Below, piece by piece: positions 1 through 6,024 of a stretch of DNA of 14,800 nt (its first letter is position 1; each line of letters opens with the position of its first letter). The stretch covers positions 1-14,800 of the forward strand of contig DAOVKQ010000003.1 of assembly GCA_030631705.1 (NCBI GenBank), read 5' to 3'. Source of the stretch: Candidatus Omnitrophota bacterium. GTDB taxonomy: Bacteria > Omnitrophota > Gorgyraeia > Duberdicusellales > 4484-171. The notes under the pieces were generated by a model that was given only the letters and a program-made list of their open reading frames with translations, did not search any database and was not told where the DNA came from. Made by a program: the position numbers and the translations under genes.

Positions 1-117
1 GGAATTTCACTCAGAAGGCCTGTTATATATAGCGATATTATTTTTGATGAGCGTATTTACCAATTTAAGAAAAGGGGTCATTACAAAAAAGGAGTTGACC
101 CTGTTATTAAATCCTGA
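1..117 (+). CDS. C-terminal end of an unrecognised protein (partial)
   Basis: Frame 1 is open from the window edge through 38 codons to a TGA at 115-117. The peptide is basic near its end (FKKRGHYKKGVDPVIKS). I recognise no domain in so short a tail. It lies 41 bases upstream of the M50 peptidase gene on the same strand, so the two could be co-transcribed. The open frame could be chance, since 38 codons is short, but its end sits where a preceding gene would be expected. No hairpin followed by a T-run comes after the stop. Confidence 0.5.
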   Translation, partial: GISLRRPVIYSDIIFDERIYQFKKRGHYKKGVDPVIKS

Positions 118-158
118 TAGGGTGTACCTAAATAGGACGTCTGCAAATAACAATAAAA

Positions 159-791
159 ATGGGATTACTAGCGCTTTTATTTAAAGATCCAACAACGTTT
201 TTTCTATTAGTTCCGTTGCTTCTTTATTCAGTTATTGCCCACGAAGTGGCGCATGGTTGGGTTGCTTCACTGTTTGGTGATAATACAGCGAAAGACGCTG
301 GTAGATTATCGTTTAATCCCAAATCTCATATTGATCCAATGGGAACACTTGCGCTTTTTCTTGTAGGGTTTGGGTGGGCAAAACCTGTACCTGTTGACTA
401 TAGAAAACTGAGCAGTTCCCGCCAAGGTATTATCGCTGTATCTTTGGCGGGGTGTGTAACAAATATACTTATTGCCACAGTCGCGATATTTTTACTTCAG
501 TTTCAAATCTTTCAAACAAATCGTTTCTTTGTCCCCGTACTTTTAGTTACAGCAAGAATAAATATCATATTAGGAGCATTTAACTTAATTCCCATTCCCC
601 CCTTGGATGGATCCCGAGTCCTTATGGGATTTCTCCCCTATGGCGCTAAACATAAGCTTGTCAGGCTTGAACCGTATGGTTTTTTTATAATTATTATTTT
701 GCTTTGGACGGGAATTCTGAACCCGGTAATTACATTCGTTCAAAGCCTGATCTTTGGATTAATCGCGATACTATTGGGTTTTGTGCGTTAA
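159..791 (+). CDS. Site-2 protease family (M50) membrane metallopeptidase
   Basis: An intramembrane zinc metalloprotease of the compact YwhC-like type, which has no PDZ domain. The zinc motif HEVAH is at residues 28-32 inside the first hydrophobic segment. The third-ligand motif NLIPIPPLDG is at 142-151 with Asp150. The conserved stretches around GRLSFNP (48-54) and WAKPVPV (73-79) are also present. The protein is 210 residues with about five or six hydrophobic segments, the usual size for this group. Family members cut substrates within or near the membrane; the substrate here cannot be inferred. The ATG has no good SD (the nearest purine run, AGGA, is over 20 bases upstream), so the start is less certain than the identity. 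The small gene at 843 follows after 51 bases. Confidence 0.9.
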   Translation: MGLLALLFKDPTTFFLLVPLLLYSVIAHEVAHGWVASLFGDNTAKDAGRLSFNPKSHIDPMGTLALFLVGFGWAKPVPVDYRKLSSSRQGIIAVSLAGCVTNILIATVAIFLLQFQIFQTNRFFVPVLLVTARINIILGAFNLIPIPPLDGSRVLMGFLPYGAKHKLVRLEPYGFFIIIILLWTGILNPVITFVQSLIFGLIAILLGFVR

Positions 792-842
792 ACAAGAAGA
801 CAAGAGGTCTTTTATTTAGATTCACAAAAATTTGGGGGACTT

Positions 843-1166
843 ATGGGATTTTTTGATTTTTGGAAAAAGTTGTTTGATGGGCAAAAGAACACAGGAAAAG
901 AAATCGGAGTGATTACTCATTATTTTGGAAAGGTATCGGTAGGGGTTATAAAACTTAAAGCAGGGCTCCGGTTGGGTGATAAAATTCGTATAAAAGGAGC
1001 TCACGATGATTTTACTCAAACTGTCAAAACAATACAGGTTAACCGCAAAGATATTTCTTATGCCGGAAAAGGCGTTGAGATAGGTATTAAAGTCACCCAT
1101 CGTGTTCATGAAAACGATAAAGTCTATAAGATAGCTGATAAAGGTCTTTTTTCCGCCGGAAAATAG
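843..1166 (+). CDS. Small translation-factor domain II-like beta-barrel protein
   Basis: A 107-residue soluble protein. After a short aromatic and basic N-terminus (MGFFDFWKKLF), residues about 20-100 read like the beta-barrel that forms domain II of translational GTPases. Visible are the GVITHYFGKVSVGVIKL strand pair, LRLGDKIRIKG, FTQTVKTIQVN, and GIKVTHRVHENDKVYKI. There is no P-loop or other GTPase motif, so this is the barrel alone. Free-standing proteins of this kind are usually annotated as translation elongation factor-like, and their role is not established. A GGGGG run at 834-838 upstream of the ATG serves as SD. The overlapping antisense frame at 822-1232 has no support. Confidence 0.75.
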   Translation: MGFFDFWKKLFDGQKNTGKEIGVITHYFGKVSVGVIKLKAGLRLGDKIRIKGAHDDFTQTVKTIQVNRKDISYAGKGVEIGIKVTHRVHENDKVYKIADKGLFSAGK

Positions 1167-1240
1167 AACCGTTCCTCCTTTTCTTTCATTTGTAAATATT
1201 ATTGTGGTTTTCTGTAGAGTTGAGATAAACATCTTTTTTG

Positions 1241-1268
1241 TTGCAAAATTCGTAATACATAGTATTAT
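1241..1268 (+). promoter_or_regulatory. Sigma-70-type promoter for citrate synthase
   Basis: TTGCAA at 1241-1246 and TATTAT at 1263-1268 are separated by 16 bases. This predicts a start near 1275 and a leader of about 33 bases before the ATG at 1308. The match is 4/6 and 5/6 to consensus. The surrounding spacer is AT-rich, so chance matches are possible. Confidence 0.45.
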
Positions 1269-1307
1269 TTATCCATAGTTTGGGACAGGCAATTCCACCA
1301 ATATATT

Positions 1308-2726
1308 ATGACCAATTTACATAAAGATACACACGAGATTACGGAGTTAATCTTAAAAGCAGCCGCAAAGGCCAGGAAAGAGGCTAGTTCAGAGCCGGAA
1401 CCGGCGTTAACTAAGCCGGTTAAATGGCCTGTTAATTGTATTGTGGGTCCCGGGTTAGAAGGAGCTATTGCCTGTGAGAGTAAGGTTGGGTATGTAAACG
1501 GCTCTAAGGGCTGGTTGATTTACCGTGGCTATGATATATTTGATCTTTGTGCTTATTCTACATATGAAGAAGTGAGTTATTTACTTTTACATGGCAGTCT
1601 TCCCACGGAAAATCAATTGAATACGTTTAAGGAACAGCTTGTTAAATGTCGCAGCCTTCCTAATACTATAAGGCTGCTTTTGGGTTTTCCCATTGAGAAT
1701 ATGAACCCCATGGCGGTATTACGCATGGGTTCGAATCTTATGCGTCAAGAGTTTACTTATGTAGATAAAGATGGCGTTAGTTTGGTTGAAGCCGAAATAA
1801 TCAGTACAGATGAGGATTCAATACCCATGGAGACCCCTCCCAAAGGGGAGAAGCGGGCTATCTATGAGTTTGTGTCTAAGAATAAGTCCAAGGAAGCCGC
1901 GCTTTCTAAAGGGTATTTAGAACCGGCCGCGGGTTATAAGTCCTGCTACCGCCTAATATCAGGAGTTGCTTCTATCGCGGCAGCAATTGCCCAAATCAGG
2001 CGAGGACATCTTCCTGTTGAATATGATCCTGAGTTAAGCCACGCGGCTAATTTGATTTATATGATGAGCGGCAAGTATCCGAGCGCCCAAGAAGAGCGCA
2101 TTATGGATATAGCGCTTATATTGCACGCGGATCACGGAATTAATGCGAGTACTTTCGCGGCAATGGTAGTTGCCTCTACTTTGTCTGATATTTATCTTTC
2201 TGTTGGTTCAGGCATAGCCGCTTTAAACGGGCCTCTTCATGGCGGGGCAAATAAAAAGGTTCTTGATATGCTGACAGAGATAGGCAGTGTCGATAATGTT
2301 AAGCCCTGGTACGAAAAAGCGCGCAAAAAGAAGAAAAAGGTTATGGGCTTTGGCCATCGTGTTTATAAAACATATGATCCGCGGGCACGAATTTTGTCTC
2401 CTCTTGCTAAGCACCTTGCTAAAAAAAATAAAAAATCAGCTTTGTTTTTTGAGATTGCGCAAACTTTAGAGAAGGAAGTTGTATCGACTATTGGAGCTCA
2501 AAAAGGCGTATTTCCCAATGTTGATTTTTATTCAGGGATTGTTTATCATTCTCTTGGTATTCCTTTGGATATGTTTACTCCTATATTCGCGGTAAGCCGT
2601 GTTGCCGGCTGGACCGCCCGGGTGACAGAATACCTTAAACATAACCGTATTTTTCGTCCTCGGGCGATTTATACAGGGTCATTTGATAAAAATTACATTC
2701 CAATTGATAAACGTAAAACTAAATAG
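1308..2726 (+). CDS. gltA: Citrate synthase (2-methylcitrate synthase possible) with internal insertion
   Basis: Condenses oxaloacetate and acetyl-CoA to citrate, the entry step of the TCA cycle, in the cytoplasm. All three catalytic residues are visible: His311 in LNGPLHGGAN, His350 in VMGFGHRVYK and Asp406 in NVDFYSG. HADHGINAST at 273-282 and the C-terminal SRVAGWTARVTEY are also typical. At 472 residues it is longer than usual bacterial enzymes. The extra length is a charged N-terminal leader of about 40 residues and an insertion at about 149-210, placed between the MAVLRMGSNLM helix and YRLISGVASIAAAIAQI. Sequence alone does not separate citrate from 2-methylcitrate synthase; no prpB or prpD lies nearby, which favours citrate. 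The ATG has no SD directly upstream. Confidence 0.88.
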   Translation: MTNLHKDTHEITELILKAAAKARKEASSEPEPALTKPVKWPVNCIVGPGLEGAIACESKVGYVNGSKGWLIYRGYDIFDLCAYSTYEEVSYLLLHGSLPTENQLNTFKEQLVKCRSLPNTIRLLLGFPIENMNPMAVLRMGSNLMRQEFTYVDKDGVSLVEAEIISTDEDSIPMETPPKGEKRAIYEFVSKNKSKEAALSKGYLEPAAGYKSCYRLISGVASIAAAIAQIRRGHLPVEYDPELSHAANLIYMMSGKYPSAQEERIMDIALILHADHGINASTFAAMVVASTLSDIYLSVGSGIAALNGPLHGGANKKVLDMLTEIGSVDNVKPWYEKARKKKKKVMGFGHRVYKTYDPRARILSPLAKHLAKKNKKSALFFEIAQTLEKEVVSTIGAQKGVFPNVDFYSGIVYHSLGIPLDMFTPIFAVSRVAGWTARVTEYLKHNRIFRPRAIYTGSFDKNYIPIDKRKTK

Positions 2727-2806
2727 AAAAATCCGAAGCTTTCCCGAATTTTACGCAATTTTTTTGTTTTATTACCGAAGGCGGTTTTCTTGAGGAAGTA
2801 GTAATC

Positions 2807-3268
2807 ATGATAATAGATAGCCAATTGTTAAAACAATGGTATTGCCGGGAAAGAGTTAAACTTGAGAGCATATCTTGTTTTGAGAGAGAAGCAAAATTTA
2901 AATTATTAAAAATAAAAGAAATAATCTTAGACGCTTTAGATAAAGAAATGAACGCGGATAATCTTGCAGGGAAATATAACGACTTGCATTTATTGAGGCT
3001 ATTTGAAAGTTATATCGACAAGAACAAGATGAACGAAACCTTAAGGAATAATGTTAGTGAGGATAAGAAGAGAGTTGCCGAAGACATGGAAAGTACTTAC
3101 TTGCCTACCGGTGAAAGAGACGGGTCTAAAGTACTGGAAAATCAAAGCCATGATGTATATGCCCATTTTCTTTACCAATTAGAGAAAATCAACAAGATAG
3201 AGGAAGAAATAAGAAAGAGAGGGATTGATCCTGAAGAGGCCTATAAAGAATATAGGGGTTGTTGTTAG
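2807..3268 (+). CDS. Hypothetical charged helical protein
   Basis: I do not recognise this 153-residue protein. It is soluble, rich in Lys, Glu and Asp, and almost wholly predicted helical, with leucine-rich amphipathic stretches at about 28-70 and 118-138. There is no signal peptide, membrane segment or catalytic motif. It ends in Gly-Cys-Cys and has two more cysteines at 13 and 24. A clear SD (GAGGAAG, 2792-2798) lies 8 bases before the ATG, which supports real translation. It follows the citrate synthase by 80 bases on the same strand and could share its transcript. Its codons look more A-rich than those of its neighbours, compatible with a fast-evolving or acquired gene but not proof. Confidence 0.65.
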   Translation: MIIDSQLLKQWYCRERVKLESISCFEREAKFKLLKIKEIILDALDKEMNADNLAGKYNDLHLLRLFESYIDKNKMNETLRNNVSEDKKRVAEDMESTYLPTGERDGSKVLENQSHDVYAHFLYQLEKINKIEEEIRKRGIDPEEAYKEYRGCC

Positions 3269-3283
3269 AAGGGTCTGGGGTTT

Positions 3284-3343
3284 AATTCCCCGCAGCTTCA
3301 GCCAAAGGCTGATCTGCCTATGGCATGATGCTGCGAGGTAATT
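3284..3343. repeat. Branched palindromic (REP-like) repeat
   Basis: The outer arms AATTCCCCGCAGC (3284-3296) and GCTGCGAGGTAATT (3330-3343) pair over about 12 bp with one mismatch and one bulge. The interior folds into two further hairpins. TCAGCC/GGCTGA (3298-3303 and 3307-3312) is perfect with loop AAA. TCTGCC/GGCATGA (3313-3318 and 3322-3328) has one bulge and loop TAT. The whole can form a three-armed structure 16 bases after the upstream gene stops. It lacks a T-run, so it is a poor intrinsic terminator. It is probably a dispersed intergenic repeat that has drifted. Confidence 0.7.
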
Positions 3344-3355
3344 GATTATATTTAA

Positions 3356-3384
3356 TTTTCATAAATTACTAATTCTGGTATAAT
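3356..3384 (+). promoter_or_regulatory. Extended -10 promoter for the nitronate monooxygenase gene
   Basis: TATAAT at 3379-3384 is preceded by TGG, giving an extended -10. TTTTCA at 3356-3361 is a 4/6 match to the -35 with a 17-base spacer. The predicted start is near 3391, leaving a 41-base leader to the GTG at 3432. It lies immediately downstream of the branched repeat. Confidence 0.65.
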
Positions 3385-3431
3385 TATTCAATAGGTGTTA
3401 TACGGTCTGAACTAAAATAAGGATAAGTCTT

Positions 3432-4526
3432 GTGTCCGCTAAATTAAGTCCGCTTACAATCGGCGATCTGGAAATAAAAATACCAATCATTCAGGGCGGT
3501 ATGGGCGTTCAAGTTTCTACGGCTTCTTTGGCTGCCGCAGTCGCGAATTACGGCGGTGCCGGAACCATAGCCAGTGTCGGCCTCGGCTATGGCACTGAAG
3601 AAAATGAGACCGATTTTCTTAAAGCTTCAAGAGAAGGTTTAAGGAGACAGGTGCGCGCAGCAAAACAGTTAACAAAAGGGGTCGTTGGGCTAAATATATT
3701 GGTAGCTGTTAGTAATTTCGAAGATTTGGCAAGGACCGCGGCAGAAGAAGACGCTGATTTTATAATCGCGGGAGCAGGATTGCCTTTAAATCTTCCGGCT
3801 TTTACTGAAGGTCATTCAGCAAAACTTATACCTATTGTTTCGTCGGCAAAGGCAGCGCATATAATGATTAAGGTATGGAAAAAGCGTTATGGACGTTTAC
3901 CCGATGCTATTGTGGTTGAAGGCCCTTTTGCCGGTGGTCATTTAGGTTTTAAGCTGGAATTCTTGAGGTCGAACAAGGATAATACGCTCGCGGGTTTAGT
4001 ATCAGATGTTCTTCGGGTGACCGGCGATTACGAGAAAGATTTCAACGTAAAAATACCGGTTATAGCGGCAGGCGGGATATTTGACGGAAAGGATATGGCA
4101 AAATTCCTTAAGATGGGAGTTAGCGGCGTACAGATGGCTACGCGGTTTGTTGCCACTTTTGAATGCTCCGTAGCGGATGAGTTTAAGCAGTTATACTTGC
4201 GGGCCGGCGAAGATGACGTTGTTGTTATAGATAGTCCTGTTGGTATGCCGGGCAGAGTAGTAAAGACAAGCTTTGTTGACAGGATGATGAAAGGCGGGAA
4301 GGTGCCTATTAAATGTGATTATCGATGCCTTAAGACTTGCGATCCAAGAACTGCTCCTTATTGTATAGCTAAAGCATTATTTAACGCTGTAAGCGGAGAT
4401 TTGGATAACGCGGTTGTTTTTGCCGGAAGCAATGTATCAAAGGTTAAAGAAATAGTTTCTGTTAAGGATCTGATGGATAGTATTGTTTCCCAGGCTCTGG
4501 AAGAATTAGATAAAAACCCCGATTAA
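3432..4526 (+). CDS. Nitronate monooxygenase / 2-nitropropane dioxygenase family flavoprotein
   Basis: An FMN-dependent TIM-barrel enzyme of the family that oxidises alkyl nitronates; the same fold includes the FabK enoyl-ACP reductases. Visible are the N-terminal IIQGGMGVQVS (19-29), GPFAGGHLGF with the probable catalytic His170, and the phosphate-binding loops AAGGIFDG (212-219) and GVQMATRF (232-239). At 364 residues the length is normal for the longer bacterial group. A C-terminal four-cysteine pattern, C295-x3-C299-x3-C303-x7-C311, recurs in this group as I recall it, with no assigned role. The GTG start is supported by GGATA at 3421-3425; no better ATG lies nearby. Many family members are misannotated, so the physiological substrate stays open. 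The gene faces the phosphofructokinase gene, 29 bases away. Confidence 0.85.
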   Translation: MSAKLSPLTIGDLEIKIPIIQGGMGVQVSTASLAAAVANYGGAGTIASVGLGYGTEENETDFLKASREGLRRQVRAAKQLTKGVVGLNILVAVSNFEDLARTAAEEDADFIIAGAGLPLNLPAFTEGHSAKLIPIVSSAKAAHIMIKVWKKRYGRLPDAIVVEGPFAGGHLGFKLEFLRSNKDNTLAGLVSDVLRVTGDYEKDFNVKIPVIAAGGIFDGKDMAKFLKMGVSGVQMATRFVATFECSVADEFKQLYLRAGEDDVVVIDSPVGMPGRVVKTSFVDRMMKGGKVPIKCDYRCLKTCDPRTAPYCIAKALFNAVSGDLDNAVVFAGSNVSKVKEIVSVKDLMDSIVSQALEELDKNPD

Positions 4527-4555
4527 AACGTCCTTCCTTTAAATAGCTCTTTCGG

Positions 4556-5761
4556 TTAAAGATACCTTTCTATTTTAGTTTTTATTTCTTCGAAGTTGGG
4601 TTTGATTGGCGCTGGTTTTCTTCCGAAGCATATACCCATTTTTTCATATAAAGCAACTGTATCAAGGTTAACCTGGCGCTGTTTTATTGCTTCCTGGGTA
4701 TTCATATATTTAATTTTAGTTCCGTTTACGCCGACGACGGTAACTCCGCATATACCTTCTTTAAGCAAAAGGATCGCTGCCGCCCCGGCTTCTTTACCAA
4801 AGTTAACGTCATAAGCGGATGAATGGCCGCAACGCACAAGATGTCCGGGCTGGACATGGCGCACTTCAGGTGTTTCATAAATACCGGGAACGAACATTTT
4901 GACTTTCTTCATGAATTCTTTTATGGAGGGGTCTTGTTTAAATCTTTTAGTAAGCTCCTGGCGCACATATTTTCCGGCGCCGGCTAATTTTTTATGTCCG
5001 AAAGCGTCAATCCCGGCGGATTCATCGATAAGTTCACCGCCGCGGGAATCTTTAATACCTTCGGCAACTACAATCAGGTAAGTTCCGGCATGTACGTCGC
5101 TATTCTCGATTTTTCGCATATATCCCTTTTTCGCGTTTTCGTAAACTATGTCAAAATCAATGGGTATTTCCGGTATAAGTATGGCATCGGCTTCCGCGGC
5201 TATAGCTCCCCTTAAAGCAGTATGTCCCGCGTAACGTCCGAATAGTTCCAGCACAATAATCCGGTTATGTGTATGACCTGTTGTTTTTAAATCTTGTATA
5301 AAGGAAGCAATTCTATTAATTGTGGAATCCGCTCCTACCGAGTAGGTTTGTAGATCCAAATCCATTGTTTTAGGAACATGGATACATTTTATTCCCTGGG
5401 CAGCTAAGTCAACCATAACGCTTCCGGTGTCGTCGCCGCCGCTTATTAGAAGGCCGTCTATTTTAAATTTTCTAAGACCTTCTTCAATCCGCTGATATTT
5501 ATTAGGATCGTTGATTTTTTTTATTTTTACGCGCGAATGCCCTACTTCGGACCCGGCGAGGTTAGCTTCTATCAAATCGGTTCTTTGAACTGTCAGTTCG
5601 ATGAGCGTATCGAACTCTATCAAATTATAGAGTCCGGCAAATCCGTTGGGGATTACAAAACAAGAGATTCCTTCTCTGTGAGCAATTTGAGCGGCGCCTT
5701 TGATTACCGCGTTGAGACCTCCGCAATCACCGCCGCTTGTTATAATGCCTATATTTTTCAT
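4556..5761 (-). CDS. 6-phosphofructokinase, PPi-dependent type by signature
   Basis: Phosphorylates fructose 6-phosphate in glycolysis. The fold is clear: ITSGGDCGGLNAVIKG (7-22), LLISGGDDTGS (104-114), HVPKTMDLDL (128-137) and LELFGRYAGH (171-180). Two positions decide the phosphoryl donor in this family: Asp111 in GGDD (Gly in ATP enzymes) and Lys131 in PKT (Gly in ATP enzymes). Both match the PPi-dependent form, which would make the step reversible. Asp134 fits the catalytic base. Oddities: TIDND reads TMDLD, MGR reads FGR, and the usual HVQRGG loop reads HVQPGH (302-307), losing an arginine that normally contacts the sugar phosphate. It may thus be a diverged paralogue. At 401 residues it is longer than the 320-residue E. 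coli type. The ATG lacks a clear SD. Confidence 0.88.
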   Translation of the reverse strand: MKNIGIITSGGDCGGLNAVIKGAAQIAHREGISCFVIPNGFAGLYNLIEFDTLIELTVQRTDLIEANLAGSEVGHSRVKIKKINDPNKYQRIEEGLRKFKIDGLLISGGDDTGSVMVDLAAQGIKCIHVPKTMDLDLQTYSVGADSTINRIASFIQDLKTTGHTHNRIIVLELFGRYAGHTALRGAIAAEADAILIPEIPIDFDIVYENAKKGYMRKIENSDVHAGTYLIVVAEGIKDSRGGELIDESAGIDAFGHKKLAGAGKYVRQELTKRFKQDPSIKEFMKKVKMFVPGIYETPEVRHVQPGHLVRCGHSSAYDVNFGKEAGAAAILLLKEGICGVTVVGVNGTKIKYMNTQEAIKQRQVNLDTVALYEKMGICFGRKPAPIKPNFEEIKTKIERYL

Positions 5762-5792
5762 GAGTCAGGTGTTTTAAAAACAGTAGAAAAGT

Positions 5793-5820
5793 AGTTTACT
5801 ATATAACCACATAAAGTCAA
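5793..5820 (-). promoter_or_regulatory. Sigma-70-type promoter for phosphofructokinase
   Basis: On the minus strand, TTGACT (5820-5815) and TAAACT (5798-5793) are spaced by 16 bases. This predicts a start near 5786 and a leader of about 25 bases before the ATG at 5761. The -35 is a 5/6 match and the -10 a 4/6 match, in an AT-rich divergent spacer. Confidence 0.45.
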
Positions 5821-5898
5821 ATATATTTTATAAGATACTGTAAACTATTATTTGCAAATTCAATTGGTGTCATTGTCCGGCTTGTAGACTGTGTTACA

Positions 5899-5938
5899 AT
5901 AAGGTGTCATTCCCGCTTTCGCGGGAATGACACCTTAT
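5899..5938. repeat. Perfect 18-bp inverted repeat with ATTCCCGC/GCGGGAAT core (dRS3-like)
   Basis: The left arm ATAAGGTGTCATTCCCGC (5899-5916) and right arm (5921-5938) are exact reverse complements around loop TTTC. The core TGTCATTCCCGC/GCGGGAATGACA recurs at 10353-10402, so this is a repeat family. Comparable ATTCCC/GGGAAT palindromes are widespread in bacteria (for example dRS3 in Neisseria). It lies in the divergent 263-base spacer between the phosphofructokinase and M48 genes. There is no T-run after it, so termination is not its obvious job. Confidence 0.85.
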
Positions 5939-5974
5939 AGGCGGCGAAGCCGGTACTCTGAAATTAGATATTTC

Positions 5975-6002
5975 TTTAAAATCCTAAACCTTAGTGTATA
6001 AT
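5975..6002 (+). promoter_or_regulatory. Sigma-70-type promoter for the M48 protease gene
   Basis: A perfect TATAAT at 5997-6002 follows TTTAAA (5975-5980, 4/6 to the -35) by 16 bases. The predicted start near 6009 is just before the SD GGGAG (6015-6019), giving a 16-base leader. A second candidate, TTGTCC (5873-5878) with TACAAT (5895-5900), would place the inverted repeat at 5899-5938 in the 5' leader. Confidence 0.6.
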
Positions 6003-6024
6003 TAATAAAAATGCGGGAGTTGTT

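Noticed and set aside
75..101. GGGTCA/TGACCC inverted repeat near the end of the first partial gene
   Set aside because: Only 6 bp with a 15-base loop inside an apparent coding region; not distinguishable from chance.
95..130. TTGACC as the -35 of a promoter for the M50 gene
   Set aside because: No acceptable -10 hexamer lies 15-19 bases downstream.
1149..1163. TTTTCC-GCC-GGAAAA hairpin at the end of the barrel gene as a terminator
   Set aside because: The stem is short, lies inside the coding sequence and has no T-run after it.
822..1232. 136-residue antisense frame over the small barrel gene
   Set aside because: It lies opposite a convincingly coding gene with an SD, and its product has no recognisable domain or sensible composition.
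3284..3343. Possible tRNA because of the cloverleaf-like fold
   Set aside because: No T-loop GGTTC-type motif, no 7-bp acceptor stem and no plausible anticodon loop; the arms match a palindromic repeat better.
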